33,549 bases of DNA from positions 1 through 33,549 of the forward strand of contig JAFALA010000067.1 of assembly GCA_019234815.1 (NCBI GenBank), in the 5' to 3' direction. The first letter of the stretch is position 1. Each line of letters begins with the position of its first letter. This document shows, in pieces, positions 8,501 through 16,456 of the stretch. Both the position numbers and the translations under genes were made by a program. The notes beneath the pieces are model-generated. The model saw nothing but the letters and a program-made list of their open reading frames with translations, ran no database searches and had not been told where the DNA came from. This DNA is from Burkholderiaceae bacterium. GTDB taxonomy: Bacteria > Pseudomonadota > Gammaproteobacteria > Burkholderiales > Burkholderiaceae_C.

Positions 8501-9693
8501 AGTTCGCCAAGGGCCTGGGCGCCAATTCGTCCGACACCAGGAGCGATTCAGCCGACAGCGGCTACATCCCCACGCAGCTGACGCTGCACGCGCAGTCGCT
8601 GCAGATCGAGGGCCGCAAGCTCAGCAAGCTCAGCGCCACGCTGGCGCGTGCGCTGGACACCAACACCTGGCATATCGCGATCGATGCCGACCAGATCGCC
8701 GGCACGCTCGATTTGCGCAGTGCGCGCCTGAGCCAGCCCGGACGCATCTATGCCAGGCTCTCGCACCTGGCCGTTCCCAAGAGCGAGGTCGATTCGGTCA
8801 CGCAGATGCTGAACAACGAGGCCGAGTCCGTTCCGGCGCTGGATGTGGTGGTGGACGACCTGGAGCTGCATGGCGTCCATGTCGGGCAGCTGGAACTCAA
8901 CGCCCAGGTGCAGGGCGCCAGCCAGGACTGGCAGCTCAACAAGCTCGAACTGCGCCAGCCCGACGGCGTGTTGAGCGCCACCGGGCACTGGCTGGCCGAG
9001 CCTGGCAGCGCACAGCGCCGCACGGTGCTGGACTGGCATCTGGACCTCGATGACGCCGGCAAGTTCCTGACGCGCCTGGGCAAATCGCAGGTGATGAAAG
9101 GCGGCAAGGGCACGGTTGCCGGGCGGGTCGACTGGAAGGGCTCGCCGCTGGACCTGGACTATGCGTCGATGAGCGGGCAGTTCAAGCTGCAGCTGGGGCG
9201 CGGCCAGATCCTGAAGGCCGACCCCGGCGTGGGCCGGCTGCTGGGCGTGCTCAGCCTGCAGTCCCTGCCGCGCCGCCTGCTGCTCGATTTCCGCGACGTG
9301 TTTGCCGAAGGCTTTGCGTTCGACGCGATGGAGGCCGATGTCCATATCGACAAGGGCGTGGCCTCAACCAAGAATTTCAAGCTGCGCGGCGTGCAGGCCT
9401 CGGTGCTGATGGAGGGCCAGGCGGACCTGGCGGCGCAGTCGCAAAACCTCACCGTCTTCGTGATCCCCGAAGTCAATGCCGAAGGCGCATCGCTGGCCTA
9501 TGCGGCCATCAACCCGGTGATCGGATTCAGCACCCTGCTGGCGCAATGGCTGCTGCGCAAGCCCATGGCCTCGGCAGGCACGACGGAGTTCCATGTCACC
9601 GGGCCTTGGGATGATCCCAAGGTCGAAGCCGTGTCGCGCAAATTGCCTGCAGACGATTTGCGATCCAGCGGCAGGCAGCCGACCGCACCCTGA
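5566..9693 (+). CDS. yhdP: YhdP family AsmA-like envelope protein
   Basis: A 1375-residue protein with one N-terminal membrane anchor (about residues 22-48) followed by a very long periplasmic part rich in short beta strands, as in the AsmA-like clan. The C-terminal block around GRGQILKADPGVGRLLGVLS, LQSLPRRLLLDFRDVF, and VFVIPEVNAEGASLAYAAINP is the conserved YhdP signature. In E. coli, YhdP, TamB and YdbH form beta-groove bridges that carry phospholipid from inner to outer membrane; the same role is inferred here. The ATG at 5566 gives a start just before the anchor; the frame stays open upstream but that part overlaps glnE antisense. The next gene begins 13 bases downstream, so they are probably co-transcribed. 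Confidence 0.92.
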   Translation: MSLSASFSTVTLLSLRGTRWCLRALLALVGLAWAILLLAWLVLHWAILPHIDEWRPKLEQQASKALGHSLHVTRITVGSGGWIPALTLQDVSLSDAQGRQALRLPEVKAVLSLESLLTLELRFSQLLIEAPELELRRDAQGQVFIAGMPVKSDPGSHQGSALADWFFVQHEFVIRHGRVHWTDEMRGAAPLALDDVDLVVRNGLRRHDLRLDATPPADWGQRFSLQGHFKQPLLLHRPSELRYWSGQLYGDLPRIEVRELQRYLNLPFELIEGNGALRTWVDIDKGLPKGMTLDMGLRAVTLRLAPTVQPLTLKQLSGRLQFQRAKQALQLSAQGLSFDLDPDLHWAPSDWSLALNLAETPTVPLPASAASGVTPFTAAFSLEGQQVQSVDLSASRLDLNGLARIATSLPLGEGAPALVESLAPRGQLSELSAHWEGPLGALRRYRVKGQLSQFAVNAQPSGAQADAMGRPGVQGANLSFDASETGGQAQMLLNDGVVDLPGLFEDPKVSLQRLSAELSWRIAPTPGDAPPAIEFKLAHVQLVNADVRGDLDLSWRTGPGSGTGRGGRYPGQLELNGRLAEANAASVARYLPLGVGAHVRTYVRDAVRSGTARNVSFSTKGDLWDFPFDQGSSGIFRISAQAVDVNLAYAPGKTATAESPAVASEWPAMEHLNAELIFDRASMRIQNGRTRVLGYELVGVNGGIKDLSHDPTLELEGSGRGPAAELLQFMRASPVGAWTGQALGAATGTGNANLHLALQLPLNDVNRSQVKGSVQLLGNDLRLRPDVPLLAGAKARVDFDRKGLSISSGSARVLGGDASFEGGSLKDGTLRFSGQGLITAEALRRAPEMGVLARLARSMAGQTAYKLQLAFKDGQSEVGVTSQLQGLALDLPAPLRKDAETALPMRYQTRLLGDSGMRDELQLELGRQFQARYLRDISGESAQVLRGTLAWQDTLPLYPASGVQMQARFDSFNADAWSEFAKGLGANSSDTRSDSADSGYIPTQLTLHAQSLQIEGRKLSKLSATLARALDTNTWHIAIDADQIAGTLDLRSARLSQPGRIYARLSHLAVPKSEVDSVTQMLNNEAESVPALDVVVDDLELHGVHVGQLELNAQVQGASQDWQLNKLELRQPDGVLSATGHWLAEPGSAQRRTVLDWHLDLDDAGKFLTRLGKSQVMKGGKGTVAGRVDWKGSPLDLDYASMSGQFKLQLGRGQILKADPGVGRLLGVLSLQSLPRRLLLDFRDVFAEGFAFDAMEADVHIDKGVASTKNFKLRGVQASVLMEGQADLAAQSQNLTVFVIPEVNAEGASLAYAAINPVIGFSTLLAQWLLRKPMASAGTTEFHVTGPWDDPKVEAVSRKLPADDLRSSGRQPTAP

Positions 9694-9706
9694 ACCAGGA
9701 GCCGTG

Positions 9707-10555
9707 ATGAAGATTGCCGCCATTCAAATGGTGTCCACGCCCGACGTGGCGCACAACCTCGAGCGCGCCCGCCATTGGATGGCGCAGGCGGCCGCGCAGG
9801 GCGCCGAACTGGTGGCCCTGCCGGAGTATTTCTGCCTGATGGGCAACGCCGACCGCGACAAGCTGGCGATCGCCGAGTCCGACCAGGGCGCCGCGTCCTG
9901 CAGCAACGCGCAAGCGCCGATCCAGAGCCTGCTCAGCCAGACGGCGCGCGAACTGGGCCTTTGGGTCATCGGCGGCACCTTGCCCCTGTATGCAGAGCAG
10001 GCCGACCACGTGCGCAATGCCTGCTGCGTCTATGCCCCCGGCGGCGAGCGCGTGGCCCGCTACGACAAGCTGCATCTGTTCCGTTACGACAATGGCCGCG
10101 AGCGCTACGACGAATCGCTGGTGCTTGAGCAGGGCGACGTGCCTGTGGTGGCGCCGGTGGTGACGCAGTCGGGCCCCTGGCGGACCGGGCTGTCGGTCTG
10201 CTACGACCTGCGGTTTCCCGAGCTGTACCGGGCCATGAGCTTCACGCCGGGCCAGCCGCCTTGCGACCTGATTTCTGTGCCGGCCGCCTTCACCTACACC
10301 ACGGGCCAGGCACACTGGGAGTTGCTGCTGCGCGCGCGCGCCGTCGAGAACCAGGCCTATGTGATCGCCGCGGCCCAGGGCGGGCGCCATGCCAACGGGC
10401 GGCGCACCTGGGGACACAGCATGGTCATCGATCCCTGGGGTGAGGTGCTGGCCTGCCTGCCCGAAGGCGAGGGCCTGGCCCTGGCCGAGATCAGCGCCGA
10501 GCGCCTGGCCGCGGTGCGCGCGCAGCTGCCGGCCTTGCAGCACCGGCGGCTCTGA
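9707..10555 (+). CDS. Carbon-nitrogen hydrolase, Nit1-like (probable deaminated glutathione amidase)
   Basis: A 282-residue nitrilase-superfamily enzyme with the Glu-Lys-Cys triad: Glu40 in LPEYF, Lys121 in YDKLHLF, and Cys165 in SVCYDLRFPELYR. The CYDLRFPELYR form and the length fit the Nit1/YafV-like group. Members hydrolyse omega-amides; Nit1 clears deaminated glutathione, a by-product of transaminases. The exact substrate here is inference. The ATG at 9707 is chosen because AGGAG lies at 9697-9701; an adjacent in-frame GTG at 9704 is less well spaced. It follows yhdP closely on the same strand, an arrangement familiar in betaproteobacteria. Confidence 0.87.
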   Translation: MKIAAIQMVSTPDVAHNLERARHWMAQAAAQGAELVALPEYFCLMGNADRDKLAIAESDQGAASCSNAQAPIQSLLSQTARELGLWVIGGTLPLYAEQADHVRNACCVYAPGGERVARYDKLHLFRYDNGRERYDESLVLEQGDVPVVAPVVTQSGPWRTGLSVCYDLRFPELYRAMSFTPGQPPCDLISVPAAFTYTTGQAHWELLLRARAVENQAYVIAAAQGGRHANGRRTWGHSMVIDPWGEVLACLPEGEGLALAEISAERLAAVRAQLPALQHRRL

Positions 10556-10691
10556 ACGGCGGGCTCGCTATCGTCGTCCGATCTCTGCAATAGCCGGGCG
10601 TAAGCGGTGTTTTGCGGAGGATGGCTCCAGGCCTGAGCGCCTAAACTGGACCTCTTTCCACACCTCCAGGCAAAGCGCTGAGTCATTGGCC

Positions 10692-11276
10692 ATGGCCACC
10701 TCGTGTCGATTGAATCATTTCTCCAGACGCTTCGGATCCGCCGCAGCGGCGGCGGCCTGTGCGGCCTTGCTGGCCGCTTGCGGCAGCCCGACCGAGGCGA
10801 CCCGCATGGAGATGCCGCAGGCCGACAGCCTGCAGATCCGTGCCTGGGTGCCGGCGCAACTGCATGAGCAGATCAGCCTGGGATTGATCCAGGGTGGCGA
10901 GGTCACCAGCACCTATTGGGGGTCCAAAATCAGCGACGAGGCCTTGCGCCAGGCCCTGGACGAGTCCTTCCGCGAAGCCGGCCTGCTGGCGCGCACGCCC
11001 CAGGGCGGGCGCTACGAGCTGCGGGCCCAGCTGACGCAGCTGAAGCAGCCCATGGTGGCGCTGGACGTCAAGGTCGAGCTGATCATGGATTACGCGGTGG
11101 TCGAGCGAAAGACCGGCACCAAGTTGTACGAGCGGCAACTGCGCGTGCCTTACACGGTCGAATGGAGCGAGGCCCTGCTGGACCAGAACGAGCGCATGCG
11201 CATGGCCAACGAGGCAGCGCTGCGCAAGAGCATCTCGACGCTGATGCGCGAGCTGCTCGAACTGCACTGGAACTGA
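10692..11276 (+). CDS. Lipoprotein of unknown function
   Basis: A 194-residue protein with a typical lipoprotein signal: basic start, alanine-rich core, and a lipobox ending LLAAC with the acylated cysteine at residue 30, followed by GSP. Gly31-Ser32 after the cysteine (no Asp) suggests sorting to the outer membrane. The mature part has a mixed alpha/beta pattern, including SDEALRQALDESFREAGLL and a long strand region around LDVKVELIMDYAVVER, ending in an amphipathic helix. I do not recognise the family. The start at 10692 is the methionine that gives the signal peptide. The 136-base gap before it shows no convincing promoter. Its stop codon lies 4 bases from the convergent flavin monooxygenase gene. 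Confidence 0.78.
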   Translation: MATSCRLNHFSRRFGSAAAAAACAALLAACGSPTEATRMEMPQADSLQIRAWVPAQLHEQISLGLIQGGEVTSTYWGSKISDEALRQALDESFREAGLLARTPQGGRYELRAQLTQLKQPMVALDVKVELIMDYAVVERKTGTKLYERQLRVPYTVEWSEALLDQNERMRMANEAALRKSISTLMRELLELHWN

Positions 11277-11280
11277 GCGC

Positions 11281-12528
11281 TCAGCGCTGTCCGAACATCA
11301 TCTGACGCGCCAGCGCCCGCTTGAGCGGCGCCGCCGCCTGCAGCGCCGCCAGGCTTAAGCCCCGCGCGGCCGGCAGCCCGGGCCAGCGCCAGGCAAAGCT
11401 GCGGGCCAGGAAGTCCGTGGCGGCGATCATGCTCCAGCGGTCCGGCGCGCGTTGCCAATCCACCCGCTGCAGGATGCGGTCCAGCGTCATGCCGGCGGAC
11501 AGACCCTTCAAGGCGTCGACCAGCGCGTAGGCATCGCGCAGGCCCAGGTTCAGGCCTTGGCCGGCCACCGGGTGCAGGGTCTGCGCGGCATTGCCGATGC
11601 GCACGGTGCGGCCCTGTACCAGGGAGCGCTCGGCATTCAGGCCCAGCGCAAAGCGTTTGAGTGTCTTGATCTCACGCAGCGGCGGTATGACCCCGGGCAG
11701 GAGGCTGTTGACGACGGCGAGCCGCTGCGCCGCGCTGAGCTCGGCCACGTCGTCCTCGTCTTGCGGCAGGCACCAGACCAGGGCGGCGCGCTTGCGGCCC
11801 TCCCGGGGCGTCAGCGGCAGCAGCGCCAGGGGTCCGTTGCGGGTGAAGCGTTCCATGGCCAGGCCTACCGGCGTGTCGGGGTGCAGTTCCACTTCTCCGA
11901 CCCAGGCGTTTTGTGCGTAATCGTGCGTCACGGCCTTGCGTGCCTGCTCGGCAAACACGCCGCCTTCGGCGACGACGGCAAGATCGAAGGTTTCGGCAAT
12001 GCCGCTGTCGATCTCGACGCCGCTGGGAGAGGCCTCACCCAGGGTCTTCAGCGCCTGTACCGGCGTGCCGAAGCGGCTGTGCAGGCGCTCGGGTTCGCGC
12101 TCGCAGCACTGCAGCCAGCGCGACTGCAGCGGCGCCACCAATTGCCCGTAGCTGAGCACGGCGCCCAGTTGCGGCACGCCCTGCTCGAGGGCCGTGATCT
12201 GCACCGCCGGCTCGCCGCCGGTCCCGAACACGGGCAGGCGCAGCGTAGGCGGGGCCTGGCTCACGTGCACCTGGAGGATGGTTTCGGCCTGGCGCGCGTC
12301 CCAGCTGGAGAGCCGCTGCAGCAACTGCACGCTGCCCAGCGCCAGCGCCAGCGTGCGCGGATCGGCGCTGACGTCGTGCGTGAGCGCACGCGCGTCGAAC
12401 AGGCTGATGTCGGCATTCGGCAGGCGCTGCGCCGCCAGCAGCGCCAGGGCCAGGCCGGCCGGGCCGGCGCCGATCACGGCCAGGCGCAGGGTGCCGTGCG
12501 GATTTGAAGGTCCTGTTGTTTCGGGCAT
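11281..12528 (-). CDS. UbiH/UbiF-type FAD-dependent monooxygenase
   Basis: A 415-residue flavoprotein hydroxylase. The N-terminus has the FAD dinucleotide fold VIGAGPAGLALAL. The C-terminal FAD/ribityl motif RIGNAAQTLHPVAGQGLNLG and LRDAYALVDAL is nearly the consensus of the UbiH/UbiF/UbiI/VisC group, which hydroxylates the ubiquinone ring. Ring position cannot be decided from sequence. A GTG at 12531 directly precedes the ATG at 12528; either could be used and neither has a strong ribosome site. It diverges from the aldo/keto reductase gene across about 100 bases that contain a perfect palindrome. Confidence 0.87.
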   Translation of the reverse strand: MPETTGPSNPHGTLRLAVIGAGPAGLALALLAAQRLPNADISLFDARALTHDVSADPRTLALALGSVQLLQRLSSWDARQAETILQVHVSQAPPTLRLPVFGTGGEPAVQITALEQGVPQLGAVLSYGQLVAPLQSRWLQCCEREPERLHSRFGTPVQALKTLGEASPSGVEIDSGIAETFDLAVVAEGGVFAEQARKAVTHDYAQNAWVGEVELHPDTPVGLAMERFTRNGPLALLPLTPREGRKRAALVWCLPQDEDDVAELSAAQRLAVVNSLLPGVIPPLREIKTLKRFALGLNAERSLVQGRTVRIGNAAQTLHPVAGQGLNLGLRDAYALVDALKGLSAGMTLDRILQRVDWQRAPDRWSMIAATDFLARSFAWRWPGLPAARGLSLAALQAAAPLKRALARQMMFGQR

Positions 12529-12558
12529 CACAAAAAGTCAGGGATGGAGTCGAGGTTC

Positions 12559-12570
12559 AAGGCATGCCTT
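12559..12570. promoter_or_regulatory. 12-base perfect palindrome, possible operator
   Basis: AAGGCATGCCTT reads the same on both strands. It lies in the divergent gap between the flavin monooxygenase and the aldo/keto reductase. TATAGT on the minus strand at 12574-12579, a good -10 match, is only four bases away, though no good -35 was found. A dimeric regulator could bind here, but a single palindrome of this length can arise by chance. Confidence 0.3.
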
Positions 12571-12628
12571 TTCACTATAGCGGCGTGTTTGGGCTACGCT
12601 CATCGTATTTGTTCAGGAGGAGCCATCC

Positions 12629-13618
12629 ATGCAATATCGCCGATTGGGCCGTAGCGGCCTGCAGGTTTCCGAGTTCTCGCTCGGGTCGTGGGTCACGTAT
12701 CACAACCAGGTCGACACCCATGCCGCCACCGAAATGCTGGCGGCCGCCATGGATGCAGGCGTGAACTTCTTTGACAACGCCGAGGTCTATGCCATGGGCA
12801 AGAGCGAGGAGGTGATGGGCGCCGCGTTCAAGGCGCTGAAGTGGGGGCGCCATCGCTTCGTCGTCTCGACCAAGTTCTTCTGGGGCTTGCAGCGCGAGGG
12901 CGTGACCGCCAATTTCAAGGACACGCTGAACCGCAAATACTTGATGCAGGCCATCGACGGCTCGCTCAAGCGCATGCAGCTCGATTTCATCGACCTGGTC
13001 TACTGCCACCGGCCCGATCCGCACACGCCGATCGAGGAGACCGTCTGGGCCATGAGCGACATGATCAGCCAGGGCAAGGCGCTCTACTGGGGCACCAGCG
13101 AATGGTCGGCCGCCGATATCCGCGCCGCCTACGAGATCGCCGAGCGCCACCACCTGCACAAGCCGGTGATGGAGCAGCCGCAGTACAACGTGTTCCATCG
13201 CCGCCGCGTCGAGCAGGAGTACGCGCGCCTCTACGAAGACATGGGCCTGGGCCTGACGACCTGGAGCCCGCTGGCCTCGGGTTTGCTAACGGGCAAGTAC
13301 CGCGGCGGCATTCCTGAAGGCTCGCGCGGCGCGATGGAAAGCATGTCCTGGCTGCGCGAACAGCTGCTCGATGAACGCAAGAACGCGGCGGTGGCCGAGC
13401 TCTCGACCCTGGCCGCCGAGCTGGGCGGCAACGTGGCGCAGCTGGCCCTGGCCTGGGTCAACCGCAACCCGCGCGTGTCGACCGTGATCCTGGGCGCCAG
13501 CAAGCTGAGCCAGCTGCACGACAACCTCGGCGCGCTGGCGCTGACCCCCAAGCTGACGCCCGAAGTGCTTGAGCGCATTGATGCGATTACGCTGCCTCTG
13601 GCAGATCAGAAGGGCTGA
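12629..13618 (+). CDS. Aldo/keto reductase, voltage-gated potassium channel beta-subunit-like (AKR6/YghZ type)
   Basis: A 329-residue (beta/alpha)8 NADPH-dependent reductase. The catalytic residues are visible: Asp49 and Tyr54 in FFDNAEVY, Lys82 in VSTKFFW, and His127 in YCHRPDP, where vertebrate Kv-beta has Asn. [19 protein letters not shown] and [13 protein letters not shown] closely follow the Kv-beta/YghZ group. It probably reduces small aldehydes such as methylglyoxal in the cytoplasm. A strong AGGAGG at 12615-12620, eight bases before the ATG, fixes the start. No potassium channel gene is nearby, so a channel role is not supported. Confidence 0.92.
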   Translation: MQYRRLGRSGLQVSEFSLGSWVTYHNQVDTHAATEMLAAAMDAGVNFFDNAEVYAMGKSEEVMGAAFKALKWGRHRFVVSTKFFWGLQREGVTANFKDTLNRKYLMQAIDGSLKRMQLDFIDLVYCHRPDPHTPIEETVWAMSDMISQGKALYWGTSEWSAADIRAAYEIAERHHLHKPVMEQPQYNVFHRRRVEQEYARLYEDMGLGLTTWSPLASGLLTGKYRGGIPEGSRGAMESMSWLREQLLDERKNAAVAELSTLAAELGGNVAQLALAWVNRNPRVSTVILGASKLSQLHDNLGALALTPKLTPEVLERIDAITLPLADQKG

Positions 13619-13642
13619 GGCCTAGGCGTGCGCGAGTGCTTC

Positions 13643-14377
13643 TCAATGCACATTGAAGCTTTCCAGCTCGTGGACTGAGCGTTCATAGCGCACGCCGGTG
13701 GTGCTGTAGGTCTCTTCAACCACCTTCACCCAGCGTTTGACGGCAGGGACATACCAAAATGCCTTGTAGATCCGCCCTTCAATCTGGTAGGGCGCCGTGC
13801 TGGCGACGGTCGAGCTGATCGTTGCATTGCCGGACGCACCCTGTGCCGCCGAGGACACCTGACTTGAAGCGACCACCTCGGATCGCCACTTGCCTTCAGC
13901 TTCGATCTTGATGGCATCGAATTCTCCCGCGCCCACCTTGACGGTCTCGTGTCCAACCACGACGAAATCGTTGGTCCAATCTTCCCAAGCACGTTGCGGA
14001 TTGGGACGCTCTTCGCGGAAATGCAATTGCCAGGTCTTGTTCGGGGACAGCGGGAAGTTCAGGGGCTCACTGACGACGGTTTCGACGCCGTTGACCGAAC
14101 GCATGCGACTCCAGTCCGACGCGTACACGACGCTGCGCGGCGGCTGATTCGAGCCGTCTTGATGCTGGTCCATGTAAAGCGTTTTGGCGGTGACACGTGT
14201 CAGCGTGTACGTGAGACGTTCCTCCTTGAATCCCGCCTTGGTATCGGCAGTTTGCCGATACGTCCAGGTATCCCCGACCTGCAGTTGAGGTCGATCCACC
14301 GCTTCATTTGCGGCGATCGCTGAAGAGGCCGCGATCATGCTCAACAAGAAACCAATGCAATGGGTCAGTTTTTTCAT
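13643..14377 (-). CDS. Exported protein of unknown function
   Basis: A 244-residue protein with a clear Sec signal peptide (MKKLTHCIGF then a hydrophobic core, cut near Ala-Ile-Ala/Ala, residues 22-23). The mature part begins with RPQLQVGDTWTYRQ, a pattern common to small beta-rich periplasmic proteins, then strand-rich sequence to the end. I do not recognise the family. The ATG at 14377 is chosen over two upstream in-frame ATGs because it gives a standard signal peptide; no strong ribosome site is seen. The gene lies in a stretch visibly lower in GC than its neighbours, together with the exported protein at 14498-14842 on the same strand, which may indicate later acquisition. Confidence 0.72.
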   Translation of the reverse strand: MKKLTHCIGFLLSMIAASSAIAANEAVDRPQLQVGDTWTYRQTADTKAGFKEERLTYTLTRVTAKTLYMDQHQDGSNQPPRSVVYASDWSRMRSVNGVETVVSEPLNFPLSPNKTWQLHFREERPNPQRAWEDWTNDFVVVGHETVKVGAGEFDAIKIEAEGKWRSEVVASSQVSSAAQGASGNATISSTVASTAPYQIEGRIYKAFWYVPAVKRWVKVVEETYSTTGVRYERSVHELESFNVH

Positions 14378-14497
14378 GGGCGCTTTTGTGGTGGCGCATA
14401 TTGAATCCATGTGCAATCCATTTGCGCTCAATGTTGAATAAGACGAGTTCAAAACTATACGTCGTATGACCTGAATACTGTCAGTGGCTCGATACGA

Positions 14498-14842
14498 TTA
14501 CTTACCCATCGGCGTGACAGAGGGCGGCGCGGTCGCCAGAGTGATTTGCAAGGCTTGTTCGTGGGTGAATCCCTGTTTCACGAGCGCATTGAACAGATTT
14601 TTCTTGAAAGCGGCAATCCGTGCGGCTGTTTCCGGTCGCTCGGCGATCTTGAGTTGTGCTTCGACCGTGGCCAATGTCATTTGTTCCATCATGGGAACCA
14701 TTGCCCCCATGGCGGCAGTCATGGATTTCTGGATTTCCTCTTGCGACTGCTGCGGGGGTGGTTCCTTGCTTTGGGCCCATGCATTCGAGACGAGCCCCAT
14801 GGCCGTCGCGCTGATTACAACTGCAGCAGCGAGATATCGCAT
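14498..14842 (-). CDS. Small exported protein of unknown function
   Basis: A 114-residue protein with a Sec signal peptide cut after Ala23 (NAWA/QS). The mature part is mostly helical: a Pro/Gln-rich start, then a methionine-rich helix (SMTAAMGAMVPMMEQM) and an amphipathic helix with charged and aromatic residues. I recognise no family. The ATG at 14842 is favoured because GAGGGA lies about seven bases upstream. A 12-base inverted repeat lies just before the ribosome site. It is the first of two minus-strand exported proteins in an AT-richer islet, with 120 bases between them, so co-expression is possible. Confidence 0.72.
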   Translation of the reverse strand: MRYLAAAVVISATAMGLVSNAWAQSKEPPPQQSQEEIQKSMTAAMGAMVPMMEQMTLATVEAQLKIAERPETAARIAAFKKNLFNALVKQGFTHEQALQITLATAPPSVTPMGK

Positions 14843-14860
14843 TTGGTATTCCCTCAAGTT

Positions 14861-14904
14861 CAAGAATGGACAATGATTTTGCTGGTTTATTGTGTCCATT
14901 CTTG
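14861..14904 (-). promoter_or_regulatory. 12-base-pair inverted repeat before the small exported protein gene
   Basis: CAAGAATGGACA (14861-14872) and its exact complement TGTCCATTCTTG (14893-14904) flank a 20-base loop. On the minus strand the element ends about three bases before the GAGGGA region that serves the gene starting at 14842. It could be an operator for a dimeric protein or a leader-RNA hairpin. There is no T-run, so it is not a standard terminator for either strand. Confidence 0.5.
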
Positions 14905-15041
14905 GGGTTGTTTTGTCGCCATTTGAAGGCATCCTTTTGGGGGATACCACAGGCCGCGGCAAAACAATGCGGGAACTTTGAGCGGCTTGACCAGTCGACG
15001 CGCGTTGTGCATGGGATCACCGCGTCAATACACGCAAGGCG

Positions 15042-15764
15042 CTAAGCTTGAACCGATGCCTTTGCCTGTTCAAAACGCTCGGGCGTGCCCACATCAATCC
15101 ACATGCCGGTATAGAGCTGCGCGCCAATGCGGCGCGCGGCAATGCCCTGTTCCAGCAGCGGGCGCAGCGGCATGCGCGTGCCCGGTGCGATGCCGCCGAA
15201 CATGGCGTGCTTGAACAGGCCCACGCTGGCCCAGGTGTAGCGCGGCGAGACCTCGGCGCCGCTCTGCGCCAGGCCTTGTGCATCGATGCCGAAATCGCCT
15301 TGCGGATGGTGCGGCGCGTTGGGCACCAGCCACAGCAAGGCCTGCAAGTCGCTGGTTGAAAAGCGCGCGGCCTCTTGCGGATCAAAGTGAAAGCCGGGCA
15401 GGAAGGTGTCGCCGGAAACCAGCCAGAAGGCGGGGTCCGTGCGCCCTTGCGAGTCGGGTGCGGCCAGCCAGTCCCGCACCTGGGCCACGCCGCCGGCGGT
15501 TTCCAGGGCGCCGCCGAAGGCCTGCGCTTCGTGGCTGTAGCTCAGGCGCGCGCCATACCGCTCGCCCGAGCCCAGGCGCTGCGGCAGTTGCTCGCCCAAC
15601 CAGGCCGTGTTGATGACGATGTCCTGCACGCCGGCGCGTGCCAGCGCCTCGATGTGCCAGACGATCAGGGGCTTGCCGGCCACTTCCAGCAGGGGCTTGG
15701 GCGTGTGGTCGGTCAGGGGCCGCATGCGCTCGCCGCGCCCGGCCGCCAGGATCAGGGCTTTCAT
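15042..15764 (-). CDS. murU: Sugar-1-phosphate nucleotidyltransferase, MurU-like
   Basis: A 240-residue enzyme starting MKALILAAGRGERMRPLT, the GxGxRxxPLT nucleotide-binding signature, followed by HTPKPLLEVAGKPL. SGDTFLPG gives the metal-binding aspartate, and MWIDVGTPERF closes the fold. The start region is close to MurU, which makes UDP-MurNAc from MurNAc-1-phosphate in the cell-wall recycling route that bypasses MurA and fosfomycin. Its usual partner kinase AmgK is not in this window, so the MurU assignment is by sequence likeness; a related hexose-1-phosphate transferase remains possible. The ATG at 15764 is the first start. It diverges from a GST-like gene across 56 bases. Confidence 0.78.
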   Translation of the reverse strand: MKALILAAGRGERMRPLTDHTPKPLLEVAGKPLIVWHIEALARAGVQDIVINTAWLGEQLPQRLGSGERYGARLSYSHEAQAFGGALETAGGVAQVRDWLAAPDSQGRTDPAFWLVSGDTFLPGFHFDPQEAARFSTSDLQALLWLVPNAPHHPQGDFGIDAQGLAQSGAEVSPRYTWASVGLFKHAMFGGIAPGTRMPLRPLLEQGIAARRIGAQLYTGMWIDVGTPERFEQAKASVQA

Positions 15765-15820
15765 GGCGGGGGAGTGTAAATGCGCTAGTCTTGCGGGTCC
15801 TTGTTCTGGAGAGGTCCCAC

Positions 15821-16456
15821 ATGAAACTCATAGGCATGCTCGACTCCCCCTATGTGCGCCGCGTCGCCATCTCCCTGCAACTGCTCGGCCTGCCTTTCGA
15901 GCACCAGTCGCTGTCGGTATTCCGGACCTTCGACCAGTTCCGCCGCATCAACCCGGTCGTCAAGGCGCCGACGCTGGTCTGCGACGACGGCGAAGTGCTG
16001 ATGGATTCCACCCTGATCCTGCAGCATGCGGAGCTGCTGGCGCGGCCGCGCAGCCTGATGACGGCAGATCCGCGCGCGCATCAGCATGCCCTGCGCCTGA
16101 TCGGGTTGGCGCTGGCCGCGTGCGAGAAAGCCGTGCAGATCGTCTACGAGCGCAATCTGCGACCGGCCGAGAAACTGCACGAGCCCTGGGTGGAGCGGGT
16201 GTCGGGGCAGCTGCATGCGGCGTTTGCCGCGCTCGAGGCCGAACTGGCGCGCCGGCCTCTGGAGGCCGATCGCGGCACCATCAGCCAGGCCGGCGTGAGC
16301 GTGGCGGTGGCCTGGGCGTTCACGCAGCAGATGCTGCCGGGGCTGGTGACGGCCGACCAGCATCCTGGCCTGGCGAAGTTTTCGGCCCAGGCCGAAGCGT
16401 TGCCTGAATTCAGGGCCGCGCCGCACGGCGACGGCACCTACCCCTGCGTTGCCTGA
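15821..16456 (+). CDS. Glutathione S-transferase-like protein
   Basis: A 211-residue protein with a thioredoxin-like N-terminal half: MKLIGMLDSPYVRRVAISL places Ser9-Pro10-Tyr11 at the active-site turn, VVKAPTL supplies the cis-proline, and MDSTLILQHAE is the glutathione-binding site. The C-terminal half is helical. The reaction is unknown. The start at 15821 is supported by GGAGAGG a few bases upstream. It ends by overlapping the convergent hemerythrin gene by 19 bases. It is only distantly like the GST at 1385-2050, so this is not a recent duplication. Confidence 0.84.
   Translation: MKLIGMLDSPYVRRVAISLQLLGLPFEHQSLSVFRTFDQFRRINPVVKAPTLVCDDGEVLMDSTLILQHAELLARPRSLMTADPRAHQHALRLIGLALAACEKAVQIVYERNLRPAEKLHEPWVERVSGQLHAAFAALEAELARRPLEADRGTISQAGVSVAVAWAFTQQMLPGLVTADQHPGLAKFSAQAEALPEFRAAPHGDGTYPCVA

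Noticed and set aside
12629..13618. A potassium-channel subunit role for the aldo/keto reductase.
   Set aside because: The likeness to Kv-beta reflects the enzyme family; all catalytic residues are present and no channel gene is in the window.
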